46,031 bases of DNA from a virus, in IMG/VR virus record IMGVR_UViG_3300025117_000011, positions 1 to 46,031 of that record; one strand, written 5' to 3'. The translations under genes were made by a program, and so were the position numbers. This document shows positions 24,300 to 29,771 of the stretch, in pieces (position 1 is the first letter of the stretch; each line of letters starts with the position of its first letter). The notes under the pieces are model-generated. The model searched no databases. It had not been told where the DNA came from and was given only the letters and a program-made list of their open reading frames with translations.

Positions 24300-24947
24300 T
24301 TAGAAATCCTTGGTCTTTAATTTTAGAATGATTCTTTTGCCACGACGGTCAAAGAGTGGTTCCACCGTGCGCCCAACAATTCCCTCAGCCATCGTGTCCT
24401 TACCACTTTCCTCCTTCGCCGTGACGGAGGGGATGCCTTTCTTCACCATTGTTACAATCTCATCTAGGGAGAAATCTCCAAGGTACGGAACGGTTTTAAT
24501 ACAGAGTTTCTGCGCCACATCCTCAGTGTTCTTCCAATCAAGCCAGAACTTATCCGAGACAAGGACATCGAATAGCCGGAATGATTTGTCAGGGCGGTAG
24601 TTCCCTCCTTTCTGAATCCCAGCTCCGTATCCTTCTCCATAGCAGATTGCCTTCACCTTCTGCACCTCTCCTTTTTCGTCAGGAAGCCAGAAGGCTGCTT
24701 GCATTTTCTCAGGAGTGAACGTCCGTTGTAAATAGGCCAAAAGGTCAGTAGAGAGTTGTGCCGCGTCGGTACGCCCCCCGAATAGTACTGTGCCGTCTTC
24801 CAGAAGAGTCACCCTGATATTCGTACCATCAATCTTCTCAGTAACGTGCCATGTCTTGAATGAACCGTACACAGGAGAGCGCAGAATATCTGTAACCTTG
24901 AACTTTGCATCTCTCTCGAAGAGAGTTTCAATCTTGTGGTATTCCAT
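24300..24947 (-). CDS. RNA ligase, T4 Rnl2-like
   Basis: 215 residues. Nucleotidyltransferase motifs in order: I EKIDGTNIRV (lysine about residue 38), III FGGRTD, IIIa FRLFDVLV, IV AEGIVGRT, V ILKLKTKDF. K-I-D-G-T-N is typical of the Rnl2/editing-ligase group; the protein ends just after motif V so the Rnl2 C-terminal domain is missing or minimal. It would seal 3'-OH/5'-P nicks in RNA. The start overlaps the upstream stop (TGATG) with a C-rich leader. A second ligase of Rnl1 type lies at 29772-30887. Confidence 0.88.
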   Translation of the reverse strand: MEYHKIETLFERDAKFKVTDILRSPVYGSFKTWHVTEKIDGTNIRVTLLEDGTVLFGGRTDAAQLSTDLLAYLQRTFTPEKMQAAFWLPDEKGEVQKVKAICYGEGYGAGIQKGGNYRPDKSFRLFDVLVSDKFWLDWKNTEDVAQKLCIKTVPYLGDFSLDEIVTMVKKGIPSVTAKEESGKDTMAEGIVGRTVEPLFDRRGKRIILKLKTKDF

Positions 24948-25228
24948 CAGGGGAGGGGGGAGAGGGCTTTACATCGTTTACATGGTTTGTTTCCCCACGG
25001 ATTTCTGCCACACCAGCACGACCTCTCATCTTCCAGAGCCTCCCGCATCCTGTGGATGTAGGAGAGGAGTGTTGGGATATGTAACGCAGTAGCGGGATAC
25101 GGAATTGGATTCACAAGACATTGGGATTTCTTATCCCATTGGAGAGGAAGATTCTTGTATGTTTCCCAATCTTCCAAGACCTTCTGCATCTCTTCCGATT
25201 TTGCCGATGGTTTCTCAGAGTGTATCAT
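24947..25228 (-). CDS. MIHSEK-type small protein with Cys motif
   Basis: 93 residues; N terminus MIHSEKPSAKSEEM belongs to the shared-start family, C terminus has SCWCGRNPWGNKPCKRCK, a four-Cys cluster. Its last codons (LSPLP) are encoded by the C-rich leader of the RNA ligase gene. Function unknown. Confidence 0.6.
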   Translation of the reverse strand: MIHSEKPSAKSEEMQKVLEDWETYKNLPLQWDKKSQCLVNPIPYPATALHIPTLLSYIHRMREALEDERSCWCGRNPWGNKPCKRCKALSPLP

Positions 25229-25530
25229 TGGGGAGGGGAGAAGGATTCAAGGAATGTACATGCTTGGCAACTGAAACACTCAGAGTTACGATTTCCCCAA
25301 CAGCTTGTTTCAGTACAGTTTTCTTTAATCCACTCCCGCATCCTCTTGTTCTCTTGGTGCATCTTCTCGAAGGCTTGAGCAATGGAGGGGAAGGCATCAT
25401 ATACCTTGTGGATATGGGCGACCCGTGTCTCTGAAAATAAAGGCACCACTTCATACCTATCTATAAGATTGCTCACCTCCTTCAAGATTTCTTCTGCCGA
25501 TGGTGTGATAGGGGGTTCAGGGTGTGTCAT
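25225..25530 (-). CDS. MTHPEP-type small protein with Cys motif
   Basis: 101 residues; N terminus MTHPEPPITPSAEEIL belongs to the shared-start family; middle helical (AFEKMHQENKRMREWI); C terminus CTETSCWGNRNSECFSCQAC. The C-terminal SPPQ is encoded within the next gene's C-rich leader. ATGA overlaps on both sides. Confidence 0.6.
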   Translation of the reverse strand: MTHPEPPITPSAEEILKEVSNLIDRYEVVPLFSETRVAHIHKVYDAFPSIAQAFEKMHQENKRMREWIKENCTETSCWGNRNSECFSCQACTFLESFSPPQ

Positions 25531-25616
25531 TGCACGAGGGGGTAAGTCCTGCTGAGCGTGAATGCTTCACGGAGCCGGAGGAAGTTTTCGCCAGAGGTGG
25601 AGAGGTCAGTGATCAT
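25527..25616 (-). CDS. 29-residue microprotein coupled on both sides
   Basis: MITDLSTSGENFLRLREAF and on to PLVQ. The start overlaps the upstream stop (ATGA) and its own stop overlaps the next start (ATGA). This double coupling is the evidence that it is translated, if only to carry ribosomes across. Confidence 0.5.
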   Translation of the reverse strand: MITDLSTSGENFLRLREAFTLSRTYPLVQ

Positions 25617-26026
25617 TGCATAGACTGGTAAGCGAGGTAGAGAGAACGACAGCGAGTGGGGGGGTTGGCTTTCATGTAAAGGTCGCAAATTGAATAATCG
25701 TAATCGTCGTCGTTGGTCTGGCGACAAACCTCTCCAACGAACTCCTTATGCAAATGCTCATCCTCCATCACCTTCTCCTCTGCCTGTCTCCACGCATTCC
25801 AATCAGTGAGGGGGTTCCAGTGAACGCCAATTTGTCCATCATAATCCGCAGTAAGAATTTCTTTCCCTCCAAATTTAAGGATGGTGAAACAAGGCTCAGA
25901 AACACCTCGCGTATCACGGTTCGGCTCGTATCGTTTCCACCCCATCACCCTCACCGCCAACCATTCAATCTTCTGTTCAGAAGTCATGGAGTCCCAAGTG
26001 GCCGATGATGATTGTTCAGTGCTCAT
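25613..26026 (-). CDS. Phage protein with ABA-sandwich-like segment
   Basis: 137 residues, MSTEQSSSATWDSMTSEQ and onward. IEWLAVRVMGWKRYE and HWNPLTDWNAWRQAEEKVM resemble the V-M-G-W ... W-P-x-T-D-x-x-A-W arrangement of small phage ABA-sandwich proteins of unknown role. Starts 3 bp after the upstream TAA. Confidence 0.6.
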   Translation of the reverse strand: MSTEQSSSATWDSMTSEQKIEWLAVRVMGWKRYEPNRDTRGVSEPCFTILKFGGKEILTADYDGQIGVHWNPLTDWNAWRQAEEKVMEDEHLHKEFVGEVCRQTNDDDYDYSICDLYMKANPPTRCRSLYLAYQSMQ

Positions 26027-26029
26027 AGA

Positions 26030-26182
26030 TTAGTTAAATTGAAAAACATTATCACTCATACAACAGGGGCATCGCTCAGTCCCAAACTTGGATTTTTCCG
26101 TAAATTCTGTGGAGCAATCAAGACACTGCATTTTGGCTATTTCTTTCTGTTCTGCCGTCAATGGAGAGGGATTAGTGCTCAT
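26030..26182 (-). CDS. 50-residue zinc-ribbon protein
   Basis: MSTNPSPLTAEQKEIAKMQ, then CLDC and CPCC with about 14 residues between: a small zinc ribbon. Start in an ATGA overlap. Confidence 0.6.
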   Translation of the reverse strand: MSTNPSPLTAEQKEIAKMQCLDCSTEFTEKSKFGTERCPCCMSDNVFQFN

Positions 26183-26436
26183 TGCTTTGGCGGGATAAGT
26201 ATATGAAGACAACGTTTACAAAACAGAAAAGTCTGATTGTTCTCTCGCCCGACATGTGCTGCATCCATACAAAGGGGACAACGTACTTGTGATTTATAGC
26301 TTCTATCACCATTAAGGGTAGGAAACCAAGAGACTTTCCCGAGGTCTTCCCATCCGTCTGGCTTTCTAAAGAAACAGATTTCCTTCATGTGTGGGAAGTT
26401 CACAAGTTCTATTGCTGATCTTTTATTAGGAGTCAT
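26179..26436 (-). CDS. Zinc-ribbon protein
   Basis: 85 residues from MTPNKRSAIELVNFPHMKE, chosen because TTCCCCTCCCCCC directly precedes this ATG, inside the tail of the upstream gene. CPLC and CKRC form a zinc site. Confidence 0.6.
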   Translation of the reverse strand: MTPNKRSAIELVNFPHMKEICFFRKPDGWEDLGKVSWFPTLNGDRSYKSQVRCPLCMDAAHVGRENNQTFLFCKRCLHILIPPKQ

Positions 26437-26629
26437 GGGGGGAGGGGAAAGAAGAGACGAGGTGGGAAGAAATCTCGCCTTCATCCGGTAGCAGGTCTTC
26501 TTGTTCAAACTCGCAACCGTTAGGACAGTACGGGTCACAGTGTACCTCTCTTGGGTCACCGTCCTGCTCTGTGGTATGAGAGTAGGTTTCCAGTTTGGAG
26601 CCGCAGGAGGGGCAGGTGGTTTTCTTCAT
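26426..26629 (-). CDS. Zinc-ribbon protein
   Basis: 67 residues, MKKTTCPSCGSKLETYSHTT with a second CDPYCPNGC cluster. Acidic C-terminal half; its tail (FPSPHDS) is encoded by the C-rich leader of the next gene. Start in an ATGA overlap. Confidence 0.65.
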   Translation of the reverse strand: MKKTTCPSCGSKLETYSHTTEQDGDPREVHCDPYCPNGCEFEQEDLLPDEGEISSHLVSSFPSPHDS

Positions 26630-26889
26630 TTGCAAAAGATACGAACAATATTCACACCAGAACAGAAGGCACTGACCAGATTATAGGTAAAGGCTACACT
26701 CCTCGACAGGGATGGGGAAAACGTAGGATTGGGGTCATACTTGTCTACCCACGACCACAAAGATGCCGAGGCTGGGACACCCTCAGCGAGAAAGAGAATC
26801 ACTGCCGCCATCCCAATGTAGACCAGAATTATTATGGCGATACTCTGCCAGACTGCCGTGAAGAACTTAGATGTTGCAGTATTATTCAT
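26626..26889 (-). CDS. Small membrane protein
   Basis: 87 residues with a strong first span (VWQSIAIIILVYIGMAAVIL) and a weaker second hydrophobic region near the C terminus. Leader ATCCCCCCAAGTTCC. The upstream bases TAGATTGTATGGTTAAT are repeated before the gene at 27111-27374. Confidence 0.6.
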   Translation of the reverse strand: MNNTATSKFFTAVWQSIAIIILVYIGMAAVILFLAEGVPASASLWSWVDKYDPNPTFSPSLSRSVAFTYNLVSAFCSGVNIVRIFCK

Positions 26890-26916
26890 GGAACTTGGGG
26901 GGATTAACCATACAAT

Positions 26917-27114
26917 CTAGAGGGGAGATTTAATAAGACGAACCAGCCAAACTACAATACCAAGAAAAAACAAGAAGTCTGTCACAATAATCGCTGCTTT
27001 CCATGTCCAGTATATCTCGGCACATCTGCTCGAATATCCCAATGACACTCCCCCCCATGCTATGCATAGTACAAAAGCCAACAAAGAGAGAGAAGGTAGG
27101 AGAGATTTCTTCAT
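26917..27114 (-). CDS. Small membrane protein
   Basis: 65 residues, two spans (SLLAFVLCIAWGGVSLGY; AAIIVTDFLFFLGIVVWLV). Holin-like topology but far from the lysis genes. ATGA overlap with the upstream gene. Confidence 0.6.
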   Translation of the reverse strand: MKKSLLPSLSLLAFVLCIAWGGVSLGYSSRCAEIYWTWKAAIIVTDFLFFLGIVVWLVRLIKSPL

Positions 27115-27374
27115 TTGCAGGTGTTGGTAATTTTACAAGGGTAAGGTGGCTTGCCTGTTTCATAGTACTGTTGCAGTTCTTCTTCACAGGCTGCGAGAGA
27201 AGAGGCATTATCCTCTACAACCCGAGAACAGTCACACACTAGCGGTGGGCTGTAGGGGTCATTTCCATTCAGCCATCCAAGTGCAAAACTTGGAGCGATA
27301 ATCATTGCTAATTTTATGATTCCCCATATTGCGTCGCATATCTTTCTGCACCGTTCACAGCATTGGACTGTCAT
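27111..27374 (-). CDS. Cys-rich membrane-associated protein
   Basis: 87 residues: MTVQCCERCRKICDAIWG, one span (IIKLAMIIAPSFALGWL), then a Cys-containing domain that may lie outside. Leader TTCCTTCCCACTCCCGCT. Confidence 0.6.
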   Translation of the reverse strand: MTVQCCERCRKICDAIWGIIKLAMIIAPSFALGWLNGNDPYSPPLVCDCSRVVEDNASSLAACEEELQQYYETGKPPYPCKITNTCK

Positions 27375-27392
27375 AGCGGGAGTGGGAAGGAA

Positions 27393-27509
27393 TTAACCAT
27401 ACAATCTATCAGACAACGTATTATATATAGCGTACTTTTTCTCCTTGCGGTTCTGGTCACGGAGTTTCCGTAAGAAGGATTGCCGTTGCTTGTTCTGACG
27501 TTTTTTCAT
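27393..27509 (-). CDS. 38-residue basic microprotein, first gene of operon P3
   Basis: MKKRQNKQRQSFLRKLRDQN and onward: very basic, helical, possibly nucleic-acid binding. It is the first frame after promoter P3 and has the leader ACTTCCCCACCCCT against the ATG. Confidence 0.55.
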   Translation of the reverse strand: MKKRQNKQRQSFLRKLRDQNRKEKKYAIYNTLSDRLYG

Positions 27510-27529
27510 AGGGGTGGGGAAGTAATTTA

Positions 27530-27563
27530 GCTACATAGTAGCGTATATCAAAACCCATTGCAA
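27530..27563 (-). promoter_or_regulatory. Leftward promoter P3 with operator
   Basis: On the - strand TTGCAA, 17 bp, TACTAT. The -10 lies in the near-palindrome GCTACATAGTAGC (27530-27542), as in P1 and P2. It drives the 7-kb operon 27509 to 20235. The -35 hexamer is self-complementary and is shared with P4. Confidence 0.8.
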
Positions 27564-27586
27564 GCATAAATGATTTGACATACACT
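27558..27586 (+). promoter_or_regulatory. Rightward promoter P4, leaderless start predicted
   Basis: TTGCAA (27558-27563), 17 bp, TACACT (27581-27586), then six bases and the ATG of 27593. The -35 is the same six base pairs used by P3 on the other strand. TACACTGTAGC overlaps half of the early operator sequence. Confidence 0.75.
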
Positions 27587-27592
27587 GTAGCT

Positions 27593-27814
27593 ATGTCGCC
27601 TACTGCTAGAAGCCTCAAGTATTTACGCGAGAACGGCTATACCTGTGATGTAGTAGAAAGGTGGAACCCTTATAGCAAAACCAGACATGATTTCCTCGGC
27701 CTCTTTGACATCATACAGAAATTCTGCTCACGATGCGCGTCCGTGCAGAGAGTGGAAGATCGTGGATGCTATGATATTTGTCTCGCCTGCAATGCAAAAC
27801 TCTGCATCCTGTAG
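27593..27814 (+). CDS. Truncated PD-(D/E)XK/VRR-type nuclease N terminus with Cys motif
   Basis: 73 residues from MSPTARSLKYLRENGYTCDV. VVERWNP, then HDFLGLFDI matches the start and first acidic motif of small phage/bacterial resolvase-like nucleases (V-V-E-R-W, R-x-D-L-F-G-F-D). The expected second half with the Q-C-T ... K core is absent; instead CSRC and CLAC follow. It could be a degraded nuclease or a zinc-binding variant. The ATG coincides with the predicted transcription start, so the mRNA would be leaderless. Confidence 0.55.
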   Translation: MSPTARSLKYLRENGYTCDVVERWNPYSKTRHDFLGLFDIIQKFCSRCASVQRVEDRGCYDICLACNAKLCIL

Positions 27815-27956
27815 TGTTTGCTTCGGCACTGATTTTTGGGACTGCGAATCTCAGGAATTTATACGCTGCCCGGAATGCGGGAGGAAACCAAAACTCAGAC
27901 AGCCTGTTTTCTCACCGAACGCTGACAGCGACACTCTCTTTTCTGTACTCCCGTAA
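27792..27956 (+). CDS. Small zinc-ribbon protein
   Basis: 54 residues, MQNSASCSVCFGTDFWDC and then RCPECGRKPKLRQ: C-x2-C pairs of a zinc ribbon. It overlaps the upstream gene's end and the end of the convergent gene 27912-28322 by 45 bp. Confidence 0.55.
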   Translation: MQNSASCSVCFGTDFWDCESQEFIRCPECGRKPKLRQPVFSPNADSDTLFSVLP

Positions 27957-28322
27957 CTTTTGCAGCTGCTCAATCTGCCAGTGGGATTCATTCCTCAGTT
28001 TTGTGAGTAGCCTCTCCACTTCCGCAGCAAGCCTTGCATGGAGGCAGGCCGTATTGTCTACCATTACATTTCCGACAAGGACAATCTCTTGTGCGTCGTC
28101 TATCTGTTTCATCATTTTTTTCTCCGCCGCTACGATAGAGAGTTGAATTTCTGCGACTGCTCTGTGGTGCATCCTCTCAATGCTTTCCAGAATGTCATCC
28201 TCAAGTGAACGACTTGGAACGGTATTCGTCACTGCCGAGAGTTCTGCGGATGTAAACTCCACAGGTGGAGTATACATTTTTCTTGCGGGCTTATCCGTTA
28301 AACTTGCTTCGGCGGGCGGCAT
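27912..28322 (-). CDS. Hypothetical coiled-coil protein
   Basis: 136 residues. After a variable N terminus (MPPAEASLTDKPARKMYTPP) comes a long helical region (DDILESIERMHHRAVAEIQL, later LTKLRNESHWQIEQLQKL). No family recognised. Second gene of the short leftward unit from P5. Confidence 0.55.
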   Translation of the reverse strand: MPPAEASLTDKPARKMYTPPVEFTSAELSAVTNTVPSRSLEDDILESIERMHHRAVAEIQLSIVAAEKKMMKQIDDAQEIVLVGNVMVDNTACLHARLAAEVERLLTKLRNESHWQIEQLQKLREYRKESVAVSVR

Positions 28323-28334
28323 AGTGGCTAACAG

Positions 28335-28496
28335 TTACCGTGTGCTTTCCGATACATAGTAACGGATATTCCTGTTTAACTCCTCTACAGCTTCCTTGTC
28401 TTCCCCCTGAACGATTACGGTCGTTCTGTGTCCATCTGGCAACTCAAAACATATGGAATACTTCTTGCTGCTGTCTTTTGTATCTTCGCTTTGCAT
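28335..28496 (-). CDS. 53-residue protein, first gene of P5, leaderless
   Basis: MQSEDTKDSSKKYSICFELP, then HRTTVIVQGEDKEAVEELNR: a beta-hairpin followed by a helix, typical of a small folded domain. Chosen over an overlapping Arg/Ser-rich frame (28415-28618) because of the protein-like pattern and the promoter exactly 7 bases upstream. Ends 12 bp before the next start. Confidence 0.65.
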   Translation of the reverse strand: MQSEDTKDSSKKYSICFELPDGHRTTVIVQGEDKEAVEELNRNIRYYVSESTR

Positions 28497-28502
28497 AAAT
28501 GA

Positions 28503-28531
28503 ATACTACTACCCCAGCGCACCACCGTCAA
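28503..28531 (-). promoter_or_regulatory. Leftward promoter P5, leaderless start predicted
   Basis: On the - strand TTGACG, 17 bp, TAGTAT, then six bases and the ATG at 28496. Confidence 0.75.
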
Positions 28532-28580
28532 TATAGTTTTCAGCTTTCTTGCGGGACTACCAGAGAAAGCGTAAACTGTG

Positions 28581-28586
28581 TATAGT
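28581..28586 (+). promoter_or_regulatory. Possible rightward -10 box for the leader RNA
   Basis: TATAGT with TACCAG as the only -35 at 17 bp, so a weak or activator-dependent promoter. It faces away from P5 and would start a transcript near 28593. Confidence 0.4.
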
Positions 28587-28715
28587 GATCCCATCGTTGT
28601 GAGCGGTTCCCCGCTCATGGAGGGAAAAGAACTAAGATGGCTCTAGCGGGTTGTCTGGGGCTTTTCCTGCACCATTTTCCGTGCAGAACTCAGGCCGTCA
28701 TTTTGACGGTGCCAG

Positions 28716-28737
28716 ACCTGAGTCAGACCTGAGTCAG
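28716..28737 (+). repeat. Tandem 11-bp repeat GACCTGAGTCA
   Basis: Two direct copies (28716-28726 and 28727-28737, the second ending CAG). Each contains the near-palindrome CTGAGTCAG. May be two protein-binding sites or the alternative arms of the RNA structure described for 28593-28888. Confidence 0.7.
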
Positions 28738-28828
28738 CCCCTTGCAGAGAGTATGGAGTACACATAGTGGAAGCGGAGGGCATTTTTCTACTTGTAATGG
28801 AAAAGCGATAGGTATAGGGTGAGATTGT

Positions 28829-28888
28829 GCCGCGAGTTCCCCTTTGTATCGGCTGCTACCCCGCCCTCGGAGCTTCGCGGCTTTTTTT
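28829..28888 (+). terminator. Intrinsic terminator/attenuator before the initiator gene
   Basis: Stem GCCGCGA (28829-28835) with TCGCGGC (28875-28881), followed at once by seven T (28882-28888). It lies 34 bp before the initiator ATG, so rightward transcription must read through it. A possible local promoter (TTGTAA at 28792, TAGGGT at 28815) lies just upstream. Confidence 0.65.
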
Positions 28889-28921
28889 GGTGGGCTCTGG
28901 CAGTCGTTACAAGAGGGAAAT

Positions 28922-29548
28922 ATGACTGAGAACCCCCAAAAAGAGAACGGCTATACCGCGATAGCAAACGAAATTGTTGATGTGTTAGCAAGAACAAAAT
29001 TTACAACACAGGAGGGCCGTTTTATCTGGGCCGTCTTCCGTAAAACTTATGGGTTTAATAAGAAGGAAGACTGGATTTCTTTGACTCAAATCAGCGAAAT
29101 GACAGGAATGAGCAGAGCGCATGCCAGCCACACAAAATCAAGACTCATTGGGAGGAGAATAGTTGCCCAAACAGGCAACAAAATTCAGTTTAATAAGTTC
29201 TACAGCCAATGGCGTGAGTTGCCCAAACTGGCAACTGTTGCCAGAGCAAGCAACAAAGTTGCCTATTCAGGCAATTCAGGTGTTGCCTATTCAGGCAATG
29301 GGGTGCTGCCTAAACAGGCAACAACAAAAGTAGACATTACAAAAGACAATATTACAAAAGACAACAACGTTGTTATTAACAAAAAACTTTTACACTGGCT
29401 CGGTCAACACGGAAAGAAAAAGGGTTACGCCCTTTGGTTGTATGGTGAGTTTGGAAATACCGTCGACAAGGCATGGGAGAAAGCAAAATCACAGCAGGAT
29501 ATTAAAACCCCCTCGGATTTTGTAGAACTTTGTAAAAAATTAGAGTAA
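28922..29548 (+). CDS. Replication initiator, lambda O-like
   Basis: 208 residues from MTENPQKENGYTAIANEIVD. The N-terminal winged-helix pattern (LARTKFTTQEGRFIWAVFRK, then TYGFNKKEDWISLTQISEMT and GMSRAHASHTKSRLIGRRIV) is the phage replication protein O N-terminal domain, which binds origin iterons. The following linker is encoded by repeated DNA (see 29163-29321). The C-terminal part is short and unlike lambda O, so the helicase-loading partner is unclear; no helicase or loader gene was recognised in the window. Weak purine-rich AAGAGGG precedes the start. A terminator stands upstream. Confidence 0.85.
   Translation: MTENPQKENGYTAIANEIVDVLARTKFTTQEGRFIWAVFRKTYGFNKKEDWISLTQISEMTGMSRAHASHTKSRLIGRRIVAQTGNKIQFNKFYSQWRELPKLATVARASNKVAYSGNSGVAYSGNGVLPKQATTKVDITKDNITKDNNVVINKKLLHWLGQHGKKKGYALWLYGEFGNTVDKAWEKAKSQQDIKTPSDFVELCKKLE
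29163..29321 (+). repeat. Origin iterons inside the initiator gene
   Basis: Five 16-bp palindromic copies of TTGCCYAWWCWGGCAA: 29163-29178, 29219-29234, 29259-29274, 29283-29298 and 29306-29321 (first base C in the last), plus a degenerate copy at 29238-29253. The last four are spaced 21-24 bp, about two helical turns. An A-rich tract follows (29322-29390) with two copies of ATTACAAAAGACAA, suitable for unwinding. The layout equals that of the lambda origin within O. Confidence 0.88.
29322..29390 (+). other. AT-rich unwinding element candidate
   Basis: A-rich region directly after the iterons with a tandem ATTACAAAAGACAA. Inferred as the DNA unwinding element by analogy with lambda. Confidence 0.6.
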
Positions 29549-29617
29549 GATAGTAGTCAATAACTGGCGTCACTCCCGTACGAGAAGAAGGAAGAGGTTT
29601 ACAGGAAAATCCGCGTA

Positions 29618-29725
29618 ATGCTTGGTATGTATAAATCCAGTGGTGTGATAGTCCACAAAAGGGCAGGAAAGGTTTTCCATGAAATAGCTGGTTTTATAAA
29701 TGATGGAATTTTATCTGGCAAGTAA
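29618..29725 (+). CDS. Possible 35-residue protein
   Basis: MLGMYKSSGVIVHKRAGKVF and onward. The same frame is open upstream to 29560 and protein-like (YEKKEEVYRKIRVM) but lacks a normal start codon before 29618. Fills part of the 220-bp gap between the initiator and the RNA ligase. Confidence 0.4.
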   Translation: MLGMYKSSGVIVHKRAGKVFHEIAGFINDGILSGK

Positions 29726-29771
29726 ATCAAAACCCCGTTGCTTTCGCTGGCAGACGGGGTAAGATACTTGT

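Larger units (their letters stand above)
28593..28888 (+). ncRNA. Structured leader RNA or small RNA upstream of the replication gene
   Basis: This 425-bp stretch (28497-28921) has no convincing gene but is dense in paired sequence: hairpin TGAGCGG-TTCC-CCGCTCA (28600-28617); then a multibranched element bounded by GGGGC (28657-28661) and GCCCC (28737-28741) that contains hairpin CTGCAC/GTGCAG (28667-28686) and stem ACTCAGG (28688-28694) around hairpin CCGTCA-TTT-TGACGG (28695-28709). ACTCAGG can pair with either of two CCTGAGT copies (28717-28723 or 28728-28734). It ends at an intrinsic terminator (28829-28888). 5' end and function are inferred. Confidence 0.5.

Noticed and set aside
13830-28496. 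CRISPR array or tRNA genes
   Set aside because: The repeated G/C tracts are gene leaders of varying sequence at irregular distances, without spacers; no tRNA cloverleaf or CCA end was recognised.
28415-28618. 67-residue leftward frame
   Set aside because: Basic and Ser/Arg-rich, overlaps the better 53-residue frame at 28335-28496, which has a promoter at the right distance and a protein-like pattern.
28716-28737. TGAGTCA repeats as a eukaryotic AP-1 site
   Set aside because: The context is a phage genome; the repeats are better explained by RNA pairing or a phage DNA-binding protein.
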